DNA of 64,000 nucleotides. Source: Amorphophallus konjac (lineage: Eukaryota > Streptophyta > Magnoliopsida > Alismatales > Araceae). Of this stretch, positions 35,650-57,102 are shown in pieces. The stretch is from NCBI GenBank assembly GCA_022559845.1, contig CM040121.1, positions 567,722,140 to 567,786,139 of the forward strand, given 5' to 3'. A program made the position numbers and the translations under genes. Numbering within the stretch: position 1 is the stretch's first letter; the number at the start of each line of letters is the position of its first letter. The notes beneath the pieces were generated by a model that did no database searches, was not told the origin of the DNA, and was given only the letters and a program-made list of their open reading frames with translations.

Positions 35650-36285
35650 GCAAATGATCTTTGGTGATGGATTTTGATCTGTCTAAAATCCGTGGCAAAT
35701 GACCTTCTGTGATGGATCCAATTGATTTGGATCGGTCATAAAACTATCTTAAATAAATTGAATACATATATTGCCTGAAATAAATAAATGGTCTTTTGCG
35801 ACGGATCCTTCTCTGTTGTAAATTCTTTTGCGGCGGATTTAGATCTGTCGCTATCACAACAAATGCGATAGACTTTATATGTCGAACTCAAAATTTCATT
35901 AATTATAAAAAATAAATTTAAAATATTGCAAAGTATTGAAAATATGTGGCAAATCTGTCGTGAAATCTGTCATAACTTTAATTTTTTTGTAATGGATTAT
36001 TTATGTCAAAAAATCTATCGTTATTCTCTCGCAAATGAACTTAAAATTTTATTAATTACATAAGATAATTTTAAAATATTACAAAAGATAGAAAATCCAT
36101 TGCGAATCTGTCGTAAAGTCCCTGTAACTTTAATTTTTTTGTGATAGATTATTTATGTCAGAAATCTGTCTCTAATCCATCACAAATTTAATATTAATTT
36201 CACACTATTTTGTGACAAAATAGCGTCGAAAAGTTTTGATCGCAAATTCTATCGCTAATAGCCTTTTTTTTTTTTTCTTGTAGTG
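35650..36285. mobile_element. End of a CACTA-type DNA transposon
   Basis: The right edge reads TTTTTTTCTTGTAGTG (ending 36285), which is the inverse of the CACTACAAGAAAA terminal repeat of plant CACTA elements. Inward, short repeats of the type 'aatctgtcgtgaaatc' and 'gatggatccaattgatt' occur in both orientations, as is usual for CACTA subterminal regions. The opposite terminal repeat was not found, so the element is truncated or its other end is hidden. Confidence 0.55.
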
Positions 36286-36517
36286 AAAGGATGCTAGTGA
36301 AAACCATATAGTCTTATTAGGCCATTCCATCCTCGTATTAATTCTGGACCTCCCCGTTCAGTAACTCAAGTTTTGGGTTGATAATTTGGTTTAATAACGT
36401 GGCCTCAGATCTTGCGCGCCCCTTCCCCCTAACTTCATCTGGGTTCATCGTAAAAAGATGGGGGTGTTAGCAAGATTCTACTAAGAAGATTCTTTTTGCT
36501 TTTTTCCTTTTTTGCAG

Positions 36518-37780
36518 ATAAATTCAAGTCCATATGAAGATGGTTGGATGATCGGTGAAATCTGGTGACCCATCAGAACCGGAGTCTCTCATGGGTTCCA
36601 AGAAATACACAAAGTTCCGTGAGTAGGGATGTAAATGGATCGAGTTTAACTCAGATAAAATAATACCATATCTTATCCGTGAAAATTTTATAAATTTCAT
36701 ACCCAGATTGCATCCTATTATTTTTGCGGATATAGATACGGATATATCCGTCACGGGTATAGATATGCTCCCGGATATCCATATCCCTCTATAAAACATG
36801 AGTTCATATCCACATTCAAGAGAACGTGGGATTTGTGGGAAGTGATAAAAGAGAAATTCGGTCAACAACTTTTTTACCAAAATAATTTTTATATTTTATA
36901 AAAATATTCTTATAATTTTAGTAAGAAACTCAAACTCACAAACCTAACAAGGAGGGAAAGGGTTGAGTTCATGTCACTTCTCTTGGAGGGCCACCCTGAC
37001 CCATAGTCCGTGGCTAATGCGGAAGCCCACCCCTCGATTTGTCCTCACTCCGAGCCCGCTGTGGCTGTCCTGTCTAGGCATGACGGCAGCATTGACGATC
37101 TTCCCCCCTCCGAGCATGGTTCGTTTGAAGGTTCCGCTGGTGAGCAGGACTTGGAGTTGCCTAATTCCAAGAATGCTTGTAGGTGCAACCGCAGATCTCG
37201 TCGCAGACCTGGCGATCCACGAGAGCACTTCTTCTGAGGCCTTTATTGTTCGGCCATGGGTCCTTGGCCCGGCGTCTCTCCTCCCCCCATGTCTTGGGCT
37301 TTGTTTCAGTTCTTACTCTTTTGGGGTTTTTTGGGCCCTGCCCACATGATGTACTTCGGGCTCCTCCCTCCTTTTCAGGATGCCCCCCTTCCCCTGGACC
37401 TTCGTTGTCCCATGTATCCCCAACCCCTCTTCTTTCCCTTTTGTTGTCTATATATAAAATTTTCTTGTAAGGGGGCCGGGGTCGAGTATCTCCCCTAGTA
37501 TCTTACAAGTATGACTTTAGTTAAAAATAAAAAATAAAAAAAAATATAGGTCATGCACGATGAATTATTAAGAACGAGTTCGGATCGTGTATAGATTCAG
37601 GTACACTAAATCTATATCTTATCCGAACATGAAACGAATATTTTAAACATATCTGAACTCAAATCTATATCCGTTTATTCAGATATTATCCGACTCGTCA
37701 TGGATCAGGTGACGTGGAAAATTAAATTTACGGATATTTTTGACACCCTACTTATGAGGAAGAAGATGCCGCTCACTGGA
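36518..37780 (+). pseudogene. GDCH: Glycine decarboxylase H-protein, last exon, split by a transposon
   Basis: A pyrimidine-rich tract ending TTTTTTGCAG (36517) is followed by an exon reading INSSPYEDGWMI. After a 2-nt loss it reads VK..DPSEPESLMGSKKYTKF up to 36623, and after the inserted element it continues EEEDAAH at about 37756-37776. This matches the conserved C-terminus of plant H-protein, the lipoyl carrier of the mitochondrial glycine cleavage complex. Lesions are the 2-nt deletion near 36553, a hAT-like insertion at 36624-37750, and loss of the usual stop after the final His, where TGG follows. Upstream exons are not visible. It may be a remnant of a real gene, since an intron acceptor is present, rather than a processed copy. 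Confidence 0.8.
36624..37750. mobile_element. hAT-like element inserted in the H-protein exon
   Basis: Left end TAGGGATGTAAATGG, right end (inverse) TAGGGTGTCAAAAATA. Flanking 8-mers are TCCGTGAG and CTTATGAG, which differ only by four transitions. This fits a decayed 8-bp target duplication as made by hAT elements, and removing the element makes the H-protein coding sequence continuous. A middle part (about 36920-37545) ends in an A-rich run (37515-37545) and may be a separate inserted fragment such as a LINE 3' end. No transposase was seen. Confidence 0.6.
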
Positions 37781-38911
37781 GAAGAAACATGCACCTCTTC
37801 CTTTGGATATGCAGACAGCTCTTGGGACAAACCGGGAGAGGTTTCTAGAGAACATGTGCATCTCCGACTTGATTGTTGGGAGTTTATGTAATCCAATCAT
37901 ATCCCTCCATTTCATTTCTCTGCATCACTTCCGTGCATTTATCTTGCAAGTGTCTTATTATTAGTTTTGTCTCTCACACACATTTCCATTGGGTTAAGAA
38001 GGGAAAGCTGGATGTATATTGCTAGGCATCTACATCATAAGTAAGCCCTTCTTCCATGGATTTTGTTCGTCCTGTTTTTATTGATAATTCCCCTAAGATA
38101 TACTGCATATTACCACAGCAAACTTTCTTCTTTCCCTCTCCATCTATACTTTCACTGAAATTTAGAACCCATTAAGTGGTCTTACCGATCCTTCCGAAGT
38201 TATCTTTTCTAGATGCTTAGATGTTGTGGAAATCTAATATTCTGCCAGATTCCTCTAAGAAAATCATAAATGGAGAAAGTAAATATATTTTGCGTATATA
38301 GATTATTGGAGGTATTACTATTTAGCTGAAAAGTCATTAGGGTCCAAAGCACGGAAATAAATTTTGGCAGCCAGATGGCTTAGTGGTGGTGAATATTCTA
38401 TCAAAACCTAACTACGTGGCTATGCTCAAGGGTCCACTTGTAACTAATAAGACGAAGTAAATATCCAACCCCAAATGGCACATTGATTGGACTACGCATG
38501 TTGTTGCAGGACAATAATCGTGGTTTTTGCCTTCTCTTTCTGCACTCAACGGGCCTACTACTTGTTACAGTGAACGGGCAACATGGAAACTTTCAGAACG
38601 AGGACGGGGAAAAGACCTGAGTGAGTCGAATGGTAAAAGATTTTATCTCGTGGTAGGGAGGTCTTGAGTGGAGGGACTTATCTGACTCACAGTTAATCTT
38701 CGAGAGATGTGAGTTCAGTTATCAAAAAAAAAAAAAGAGACTGGGGGTGAGACGATGATTCCACGGCCATCTAACCTGCAACCAGCCTTCATTCAACCCC
38801 TTCTATCAATTAGTTAAATAAGCAGGAAAGTCCCACTTAACTTCAAATTGCAACTTTTATTATTATTCATTGCTGTCATCGTTGCCACAAAGAATACATA
38901 ATTCCTGTAAT
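37781..38911. other. Intergenic region between H-protein pseudogene and KAO 3' end
   Basis: About 1.1 kb without a recognisable gene. It should contain the KAO 3' UTR and terminator (minus strand, below 38912) and possibly a SINE-like unit at 38610-38736. No clear polyadenylation signal was singled out. Confidence 0.4.
38610..38736 (+). repeat. Possible SINE
   Basis: A short unit with tRNA-like wording (GAATGGTAAAAGATTTTATC, GTGGTAGGGAGGTCTTGAG) ends in a run of 13 A (38724-38736). A and B box matches are poor and no target duplication was identified. Confidence 0.25.
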
Positions 38912-49202
<10,291 letters not shown>

Positions 49203-50280
49203 CCACCCGCTTCCTCCTCCCCACTTCCAACACTACACCCACCGCCACCACCACCAGCAGCAGCGATATGAACCTCGGATACCAAATATAGCAAACATGG
49301 AGGAGGAGGCCGGCGGGCTCGGTCCCCCATCTTCTCTTGTCGTCTTCTGTGTTGGCGCCTTGTGCGTGCGTGCTGTCGGGCGGGCGGTCTTGTTTCCCTC
49401 CATGTCCACGCCCCCACTCTATCTCGAAAAGGAATAACAATAAATAGATAGATTGAAAATCCATTACGAGGTGGCAGCACACGTGGTGCTTTCTAACAGG
49501 GCAGGATGCGTCACGCCACCTACTCCCGCAATGGGCGCGGGGACGGACGCCGGCGTCTCGCGGCCCAGTTTGGACGTGGCCTGCTAGGTGGGGATTCCTA
49601 CCCCAAGTTGAATGGGAAGGCGGGCCCTGAAAGGTCGCATCCCGAGTCCAATTTCAGAAATAATGCAAATGCCACTTCTCTCACCTCTTGCCTTTTTGAC
49701 GCTCTCTTGCTTCTCCTTCTGCTCCTGTGAGTAGCAAGAAAAGAAAATGGAGGGGAGGGCATATTTGATAATCAAAATAATAAAGAGGATAAAATATATT
49801 GGGTTACGTACGTGTTAGTTCTTTTCATTTTTTTAATTATTTAAAATCTAACACAGTTGTGTTAGTCTATAAAACTCAATCATATCAAATGTGGCTGCGG
49901 CTGCGTGACAAGTCCTGACTTGTTATATTATCACCCATGTCAAATGTAATTACTCTGGTGGACTCGGAGATGACTCAGACTCATCCTGATGCAGTTGAAT
50001 CTGCTTGTTGATTCGTTCAATATCTGATTATCATATGATAATGCGTGCAATGTCGAATGTGGGGGATTTGGTCTTTCAACCCGTATCACATGAAGATCTT
50101 GGATATTAAATGACAGCAGGGCGTAAATATTGAACATGTGTTACAGCGCATGGATAAGATAAAATACCTGACATATGAAATGCTAGAGATCATCTAGGAG
50201 ATACCTTGCAAAACTTATCCATTCAACGACTCTTCTCCCTACTGACAAATCTATAATCCTCTTAATCCCCTCCTAAGTAA
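49203..50280 (-). promoter_or_regulatory. KAO 5' UTR and promoter region
   Basis: Upstream of the KAO ATG on the minus strand. A weak TATA-like CTATTTATT lies at about 49438-49447, some 240 nt from the ATG, and a C/A-rich leader fills the interval. The sequence above 49740 is A/T-rich with no recognised gene. No specific regulatory element could be assigned. Confidence 0.35.
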
Positions 50281-50329
50281 TTCATTCAGATTGTGTTAGG
50301 GGGAGATCGAATGCATGAGTTCAGAGTGT

Positions 50330-51349
50330 ATCTAACAGTGGGCAGCGTCCGGTAGCGTCTGGGTTTCAGCTCCACCTCAGACTGCCGCTTAGAGATGCCA
50401 GCATGTGCTCCACGCATCCTCTGGGTGGCCCGCTGAGGTTCCCAGCATACTACGAAGAATTGCCAAGGTTCTGTCATTTTTGTGGGTTGATTGGAAATGA
50501 AAGAGGAAATTGTTCAGAGCTGGCGAAGAACAGAGCCATGAGACAGCCTCATTGCCCAACGCATCTGAAAGAAGCAATGGCAGCCAAAGTTTAATATGGA
50601 GTTTCGATCGAAATCGAAATGTTTCGACTTAAACGTTTCGCGTTTGGATTAAAACGATCTGAAATTATTCGATCGAAATCGAGTTGAAATCAAAACTCTA
50701 CTATTTGATAAAAAATAATAATTTATTTGATTTCAAAGTAAAATCGAAACGATTTTGATTTTGACACCGATCAAAACTGACGACAAAATCGACACTGTCA
50801 TCTTTGAATCTCAAGCCTTATCTGGCTGGGGGACTGGCTACGAGTTCCTGCTCAGATGGGGAGCGTCAGGAAACCCAGCAGGCAGGGGAGTGGAGATTCA
50901 AGAACCGTGAACGGGAGAGACGCCAGAACCAATCAAAACGGCCGTCGGAACGAGGCAGCCATGCTCCTTCAGGCACCGACTTCAACTCCGGCAAACGGCG
51001 GTGATGGGGAAGACACTACACTACAGCCCAAAAGCAAAACCCGTGAAATTGCACCAATTATCTCTCCGCTGCGACTCTCAGCTGGGAAGTGGGCAGGCAG
51101 TACACTGAGAGGATTCCTGCTCTGCGTGGCAACAGAAGTGGCCAAAAGACAGGCACACAAATGCTTGCTTATCCAAAATTCGGGGGCACCAATCATTCCC
51201 CATCTTCAAGGCCCGATCCAGCTACAACCCATAATGATCCTGTCTCCAGTCACAACCAAAACACCACGTCACACATCGTTTGCATATCGAGTTTCACTAA
51301 AACCCCCACCAACCTTCCATAATAGTACCCCTGGACAATCAACATATAC
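50330..51349 (+). pseudogene. LINE ORF1 remains with a zinc-knuckle
   Basis: On the plus strand, about 50430-50520 reads YYEELPRFCHFCG..GNERGNC. This resembles the CCHC zinc-knuckle and its lead-in (YERLP..C..CG) in ORF1 of plant L1-type LINEs, with Asn in place of the usual His. An A/T-rich insert follows at 50593-50800, then further open but unrecognised sequence to about 51345, where a copia LTR cuts in. The reading frame is broken. Confidence 0.45.
50593..50800. repeat. A/T-rich MITE-like insert in the LINE remains
   Basis: About 200 bp with repeated GATCGAAATCGA motifs and partly complementary ends (GTTTCGATCG on the left, CGATCAAAAC on the right). Target duplication and exact ends were not resolved. 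Confidence 0.3.
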
Positions 51350-51619
51350 TGTTGTGTCCCCTATGGTTCTGAGATTTTGATAATGACAAATATTATGTCT
51401 CATTGTATTTACATGTACATCCTTGATGATATAATCCTGATATATTATGAGAAACTGTCAGAACAGGTTTAAGAATGACTCACAGGTCATGAAGTCAATT
51501 CAAGTAAAAAGTCAAATCATTGACAGGTAAGGTCAATGCACAATCAGATCAGGTAATGTTCTGTCTACTCTCAGATCTGTGCATATGTTAACTTTTGTAC
51601 AGAAATGTTGGTGGATAGG

Positions 51620-52880
51620 TTAAGTCCATGCACGCACACACAAAGTCCATATATTGCATTGTAGCATGACGCACACACAAGTCTATACACTGTCCCGCTG
51701 CACGTCACATTCACTCATAGTCCATGCATTGTCAAGTCTATACATCGTCTCTCTTAGCGTCTATGTGCATAGTCCATGGATTGTCAAGTCTATACATCGT
51801 CTATCTTAGCGTCTACGTGCATAGTCCATGCATTGTCAAGTCTATACATCGTCTCACTCAGCGTCTTTGGGCATGGAGCATTCAAGTCTGTACAGCGTTT
51901 GCCTAGAATGCATCGGACAAGTCTATACATCGCTGCATGCATCACTTAAAGTCTGTACAGAGTTCTGTATAGTTTACATCGGCCAAGTCTATACACTGCA
52001 TGCTCACCAAGTCTATACACTGCATGCTCACCAAGTCCATACACCAGCAAGTCTATACATTGGCTACTGCATGCTCACTAAGTCCAAACACTTGCAAGTC
52101 TGCACACTCCTTGATAGCAAGTCTGCACATTGTTGCACGCAGAGTCTACACATTACCTGCTGTTGTGTTTGTGCATACTTTGTTTAAGTGCATTCTGCAT
52201 AACAAATCAGCAAGTTTGTACATTGCTGTCGCATGCACACGAAGTCAATACAATTGTTAACGGCATGTCAGTGCATTCATTTTTGTTGTGCATACTTCAC
52301 CTTGTGCACACTGTATTACACATCAGCAAGTCTATACAACGTTTGCACATTGCATCAGTTCAAAGTCTATACATCGCTTAGTGCATTACATACATTCATC
52401 AAGAGTTTGTACACTCGGTGTCTGCGTCTCATGACTTTCAAGTCTGTACACTTGTTGTCTGCATCACAAGCATTCAAGTCTATACACTCTTTGTGTCTAC
52501 ATTACACACGTTCAAAGTCTGTACATTCATCAATGGCTGTGCAATCCTTCAAAGCAAGTCTGTACATTGTGTGCATCATTTTTCAAGTATATACATTCTT
52601 TAGCTCAGTTCGCAGCTGAGTCTGAAGTCTGTACAGCCTGTTCTTCATACAAATCTGTGCATGCATAAATCAAAGTCTATACATCCTCACTGTACATATT
52701 TTGTTTAAGTGCATTATGCATTACAAACCAGCAAGTTTGTACATTGTTGTCGCATGCATGCATCTAAAGTCTGTACAGAGGTTGACTGCATGTCCGAGCA
52801 TCCATGATTCATTGTGTAGAGTTTCCTATATGCATTTGTGCATTGTTCAAAACAAGTCTGTACATCGTCCTTTGGTTCAA
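51620..52880 (+). repeat. Degenerate tandem array of AAGTCTATACATCG
   Basis: About three dozen copies of AAGTCTATACATCG or variants (AAGTCTGTACAGNG, AAGTCCATGCATTG) occur at irregular 15-60 nt intervals, always in the same orientation. Short inserts between copies often contain TGCATGC or GCATCA. Confidence 0.85.
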
Positions 52881-53049
52881 AGCTTGAACTAACTCGATGC
52901 ATCCATTTTTCTCTTCTTTTAGGTTGATTCAAGCTGATGAGTGGGCACGTGATCCGAGGTTGACACCTGGCACGTGATCCGAGGTTATCTCTATCAAAGA
53001 GGGCACAAGCCCTGAACACGCCCTAGCTGCTGCTGCTATAAATTGAAGA

Positions 53050-53836
53050 CTCCTCCATCTAGAGGAAGAGAGACTTCGGTCTCTGGTTCCTAGTGACGGG
53101 CAGTCACTAGTGGTTGCCCTCCGGTCTGGAGGAAGAGGGGAGGTTGTTCCCCTGATCAAGCTGTTTGGCAGCACTTGTTTGCAGACTGAGTCTGCGGTTC
53201 TAGCTTGTGCTAGTGGAAGCCTCACTCCAGTTTGGAGTGAGGGGTGGACGTAGGTCTGTGGACCGAACCACCTAAAAATCCTTTATGCACTGTGGTTTCA
53301 ATGTTCGTTTCTGTTTTCGCTAGATGTTTGCATAGGCCGATTTGGATCTTCTATCTAGTAGGGAATTTGATAGCATATCAATCATCTGTTACTGGTCTTG
53401 TGAGAGTCACCTTGATTACTTAATCACTGCTCTATGTATGCTAGTGACTGTGTGTCACTAGTGTTTCCCTCTGGTGTGGAGGAAGAGGGGTCCGTGACGT
53501 CTGGTTTACAAGTGACTGGGCGTCACTTGTGGGTTCCCTCTGGGGTTCAGAGGAAGGGAGACTTGGTGTCTCCGGTTGCAAGTGACTGGTGTCGCTTGTG
53601 GGTTCCCTCCTGGGTGGAGGAAGAGAGACTTCGGTCTCTGGTTGCTAGTGACGGGCAGTCACTAGTGGTTGCCCTCTGGTCTGGAGGAAGAGGGGAGGTT
53701 GTTCCCCTGATCAAGCTGTTTGACAACACTTGTTTGTAGACTGAGTCTGCGGTTCTAGCTTGTGCTAGTGGAAGCCTCACTCCGTTTTGGAGTGAGGGGT
53801 GGACGTAAGTCTGTGGACCGAACCACCTAAAAAATC
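53050..53836 (+). repeat. Duplicated module near the 3' end of the copia LTR
   Basis: Sequence from the segment 'gaggaagagagacttcggtc' to 'ccgaaccacctaaaaa' occurs at 53060-53278 and again at 53618-53836 with only a few differences. The intervening 300 bp contains further partial copies of 'gtgactgggcgtcacttgtgg'. Confidence 0.75.
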
Positions 53837-54183
53837 TACTGTGCCGTGGTTTACCTTGTGCGTTTGCCCCTTGTCTTCTACCTCTTTCACAGGTTGTCTG
53901 AGCATTCTTGTTTCTATCTGAAGTAACCTTGAGCATTACATATTTTGCTAAGTGAGTCTGGTTTGCATAGTTCTATCTTCTGCATTAGACTTGATCAGGT
54001 TCCACCAGTATAGTTAGCAGTTCAACTGATTGATCAAATGTTAATTTGAATTTCTTCTTGAAGAGCTCTATAGCTTTTATTCCGCAACTGTGTCTAGCAG
54101 CAGGCTTATAGTTTTTAAGTGGGGTAATTTTGTAGAGGGATACATTCACCCCCCCTCTGTATCCATCGCACCGTCCCAACAAT

Positions 54184-54195
54184 TGGTATCAGAGC
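54184..54195 (+). other. Primer binding site of the copia element
   Basis: TGGTATCAGAGC, two bases after the LTR end, is complementary to the 3' end of plant initiator tRNA-Met and is the usual copia site. Confidence 0.9.
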
Positions 54196-54305
54196 GGGTG
54201 TCTGCATAGAAGGTCCAGCGACCTGTAGATCCGATCCTGCAGTCTTCGGTGCTATCTCGCTTTTGGTGCATCATTATTCCTGGTGCATTAATCTGATCTG
54301 GTTCC

Positions 54306-54551
54306 ATGGGTGATCCACCGGTTTTTAACGGCTCTAATTTTAATGTGTGGTTTGTCAGTCTGCGCAAATATGTTATATCAGTTAATCCTGGTCTGTGGAA
54401 GTTAATTTCACACGGTCCTCACAGATTACCAAAGAAAGTGTCCAAATGGACCGACAGTCACATATCAAAAGATGGAGAAAATCAGAAAGCTTTGAATCTG
54501 AGGAAAGCAGCTACTGACAAAGCCTTACATTCTTATCTTCATGATTGTAGG
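54306..54551 (+). pseudogene. Copia gag, N-terminal part, cut by a gypsy insertion
   Basis: Starts with ATG 110 nt after the primer site. It reads VFNGSNFNVWFVSLRKYV, which is the conserved N-terminal segment of copia gag (FNG.NF..W), then LRKAATDKALHSYLHDCR up to 54551. There the TGTAACGACC LTR of a gypsy element begins. The remainder of the copia element is outside the window. Confidence 0.8.
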
Positions 54552-57035
54552 TGTAACGACCCGAGAATCCGATTACCGGGAAGGCCCGATAACCCGAGAC
54601 TCGCACCGCCACCCACGAGTCCGAAGACTCGGAAGGGTTAGAAGGATGGTGTGGAAACTACACAAGTATCACAAGTAATTACAGAGTTTAAACAGTTATA
54701 ATATTAAGCAGGAAATAAATTAACAATTTACATGGTCCACAATATAAAAATGACAACAACAGTAGCCCACAACTAGTACAGAGACAAGAAACGAAAGTAC
54801 AGCTACACGGGGCATACCCCGGCTCTGACCTCTGGCACTACCTCTGGGCACCCGCACCTCGCTGCACCCCAGACGCGCTCCCCTGGGGCGGCGCCTCACC
54901 TGAAACACGGTGAAAACACGTAGGGAATGAGTCTCGAAACAAGACTCAGTAGGGATCACTCGAACCCTACCTCGTAAAATGGGAAACCACTACGCTAGCG
55001 GTAGGAGAGTATCTCGGAAAGGAAAGCCCTGTACTCTACTAAACGAAGGTCCTTCGGCACGTATACCGGCATACGTGCCGCGGTGAGACAACCGAAACTC
55101 AACGGTCGACCCGGCAAACCCGAAGGTCAAAGCCATGAAACTGACAGTCTGACACTCTGTACTCGACAGGAGTACCTCCCACTTGAAGCACAGTCGATAG
55201 CGTCCCCTGACGACTTACACTGCACCGCAGGTGAACTGCCTGACGTGGTAGCACCTACCCAAGGCATGAATACTGAACAAGTAACCACAAACAAGTGACT
55301 AGCTGGGGTCACGCCTATCGACGTGGGTCCAACCGCCCCCAACCACGCGTGCACACACAGACCGCGCGTCCCTGGTCTGGCCCTCTGACCGGTTTTCCCC
55401 TCAGCCGGACTCTGGCTGCAAGACGTGGGGCCCGACGGCAACCGGTTCACAAACTGCCTCTAAGGGTAAGCCCGTACACCACTCCCTGGTGCGACCGGTA
55501 CCGTGTACTGGTAGGCTACGACTAGTGGAGGGTCACTAAAGAGTAGACTCTCAAGTCAACGGAAAACCACGTCACAATCGCAGGTACGCGGAATGCTCCT
55601 TGTACCAACATCGTCACACAGCGACACAAGCCGAAATCACCATCTCCCGGGACCCCACGGCACCCTCACGTGTGGCCCCCACATGATGCCCAACATCAGT
55701 CAGACCACGGGTGAGCTCAGGGATCGAGACTCGCTCATCCGGGACTCGAATCGGCAAGGGATGGGAGACGCGGTCGCCGGAGGACCGCCTCCAGTAGTCG
55801 CGGTCTGCTCTGTACCGCGACCACACAGTCGCGGTCCTCCTGGGACCGCGACCACCCTGGCGCAAGAAAAATGAACGCGGTCACCTGGTGACCGTGTTCA
55901 CACAGTAGCGGTCTCCAGGAGACCGCGACTGGAAACCAACGGTCAAAAATGCCTCGGGGTCCATGCCGGTCCCCACGGTGAACGCGGTTGCCACCAGACC
56001 GCGACCAACAGTCGCGGTCTGTCGCAAGACCGCGTCCGCCCATCGACACTCTAAAGCCCCAACGGTTCAAAACCTGCTGAAAGCGCTCCCCGCCTGACTG
56101 CGACCAGTGAAAACGGTCACTGGTGGACCGCGATCACCTCGGAAGACCGAGAACGGCAGGAAACGGCCTAAAACACCATTCCACGCCCCAATCACCCCCG
56201 GGTGATGGGGAAACAAAGGGGGAACTCGTCCCCACGCCCTAGAGCATCGAATGATGCCCCTCAAACTCCAAATGCCGCGGTAAAACTCTAGATCGGCACT
56301 CAAACCCCCAAAGCATACATTTCTCGTCCCGAGCTCAAACGAACCCCTCTCGGCTCCCCGCCGGCCTAGAAATCACGGGAAAGGAAAGCACGGAGATAGA
56401 GGATCGTCACCCTACCTCGGGGTTGTCCAAACGTGGCGAATCGCCGCCGATCCTCAAGAATCGCTGAAACTTCATGAACTCCCCACGCCCTCACCGAGCG
56501 CCGAACACCGCCACGATCACCACGCCGCCGCCTATGCCACGACGCCGTCGCCTTGCCGCGTCCGCAGCCGAAGGGGATGGCGCCGGGGCTAGCACCGGAA
56601 GAGGGGGGCCGGTCACGGTGGAAGCGTTCACGGGAGAGAAGGGAGGAAGAAGAAGAAAGAGAAAGGGAAAAGAAAAGAAAAAGAAATGGGAATATATAAA
56701 AATCTGATTTTTTGGAAAAATACCGAAAAATAGAAAAATACGTTTCCGAAATCCTCGGAACGCACCGATCGCAACGGTACCACTCGTGCCCAGGTGAACG
56801 ACCCGGTCCACCCGCAGCGAGCTTCCGAAGAAAAAGCCGAAACACACACCGAAAATTGGAAAACACGCACGGAAAAGCCGCGGAACGCCTCCGGGCCTCC
56901 GAAACGACTCCGGATCGCGCCGATCCGAACGTAAAAGATGTCCGAAATAAAATTTCGAACACAACGGAGTCAGACGCTATGAAAAACTAGATCCGGGATC
57001 CAAGAAGAAGGATCCAAAACGTCCGGGATATTACA
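54552..57035 (-). repeat. 3' LTR of the Tekay/Del-like element (2484 bp)
   Basis: TGTAACGACC to GGGATATTACA in plus view. It has a TATA-like TTTTATATATTCC on the minus strand (about 56688-56703) and a palindrome array at 55768-56132. It is homologous to 61936-62746 and, more distantly, to the solo LTR at 31243 and the LTR at 62747. Confidence 0.88.
55768..56132. repeat. Palindrome array in the Tekay/Del-like LTR
   Basis: About eight palindromes of 22-27 nt with the pattern CGCGGTC, 7-12 loop bases, then GACCGCG (starting near 55768, 55795, 55823, 55875, 55911, 55982, 56010 and 56111), separated by short spacers. Confidence 0.8.
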
Positions 57036-57050
57036 GCCCTCCCCCCTTAA
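57036..57050 (-). other. Polypurine tract of the Tekay/Del-like element
   Basis: On the minus strand, AAGGGGGGAGGGC directly precedes the LTR start TGTAATATCC. Confidence 0.8.
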
Positions 57051-57102
57051 GGAATTTCGTCCTCGAAATTGAGAACAACCTAAGGGGAAAGAAGAGGAAG
57101 AC

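Larger units (their letters stand above)
51350..54181 (+). repeat. 5' LTR of a copia element (2832 bp)
   Basis: Begins TGTTGTGTCC (51350) and ends GTCCCAACA (54181), directly followed by a Met-tRNA primer site. It includes a long tandem array (51620-52880) and a duplicated module of about 235 bp (53050-53280 and 53610-53836). Both module copies end with GGGGTGGACGTA..CCGAACCACCTAAAAA, shared with the copia LTR at 20684-23260. The shared module and long LTR suggest the SIRE/Maximus lineage. Confidence 0.8.

Noticed and set aside
51724..52619. Ser/His/Leu-rich ORFs such as 52233-52619
   Set aside because: They are translations of the AAGTCTATACATCG array inside an LTR.
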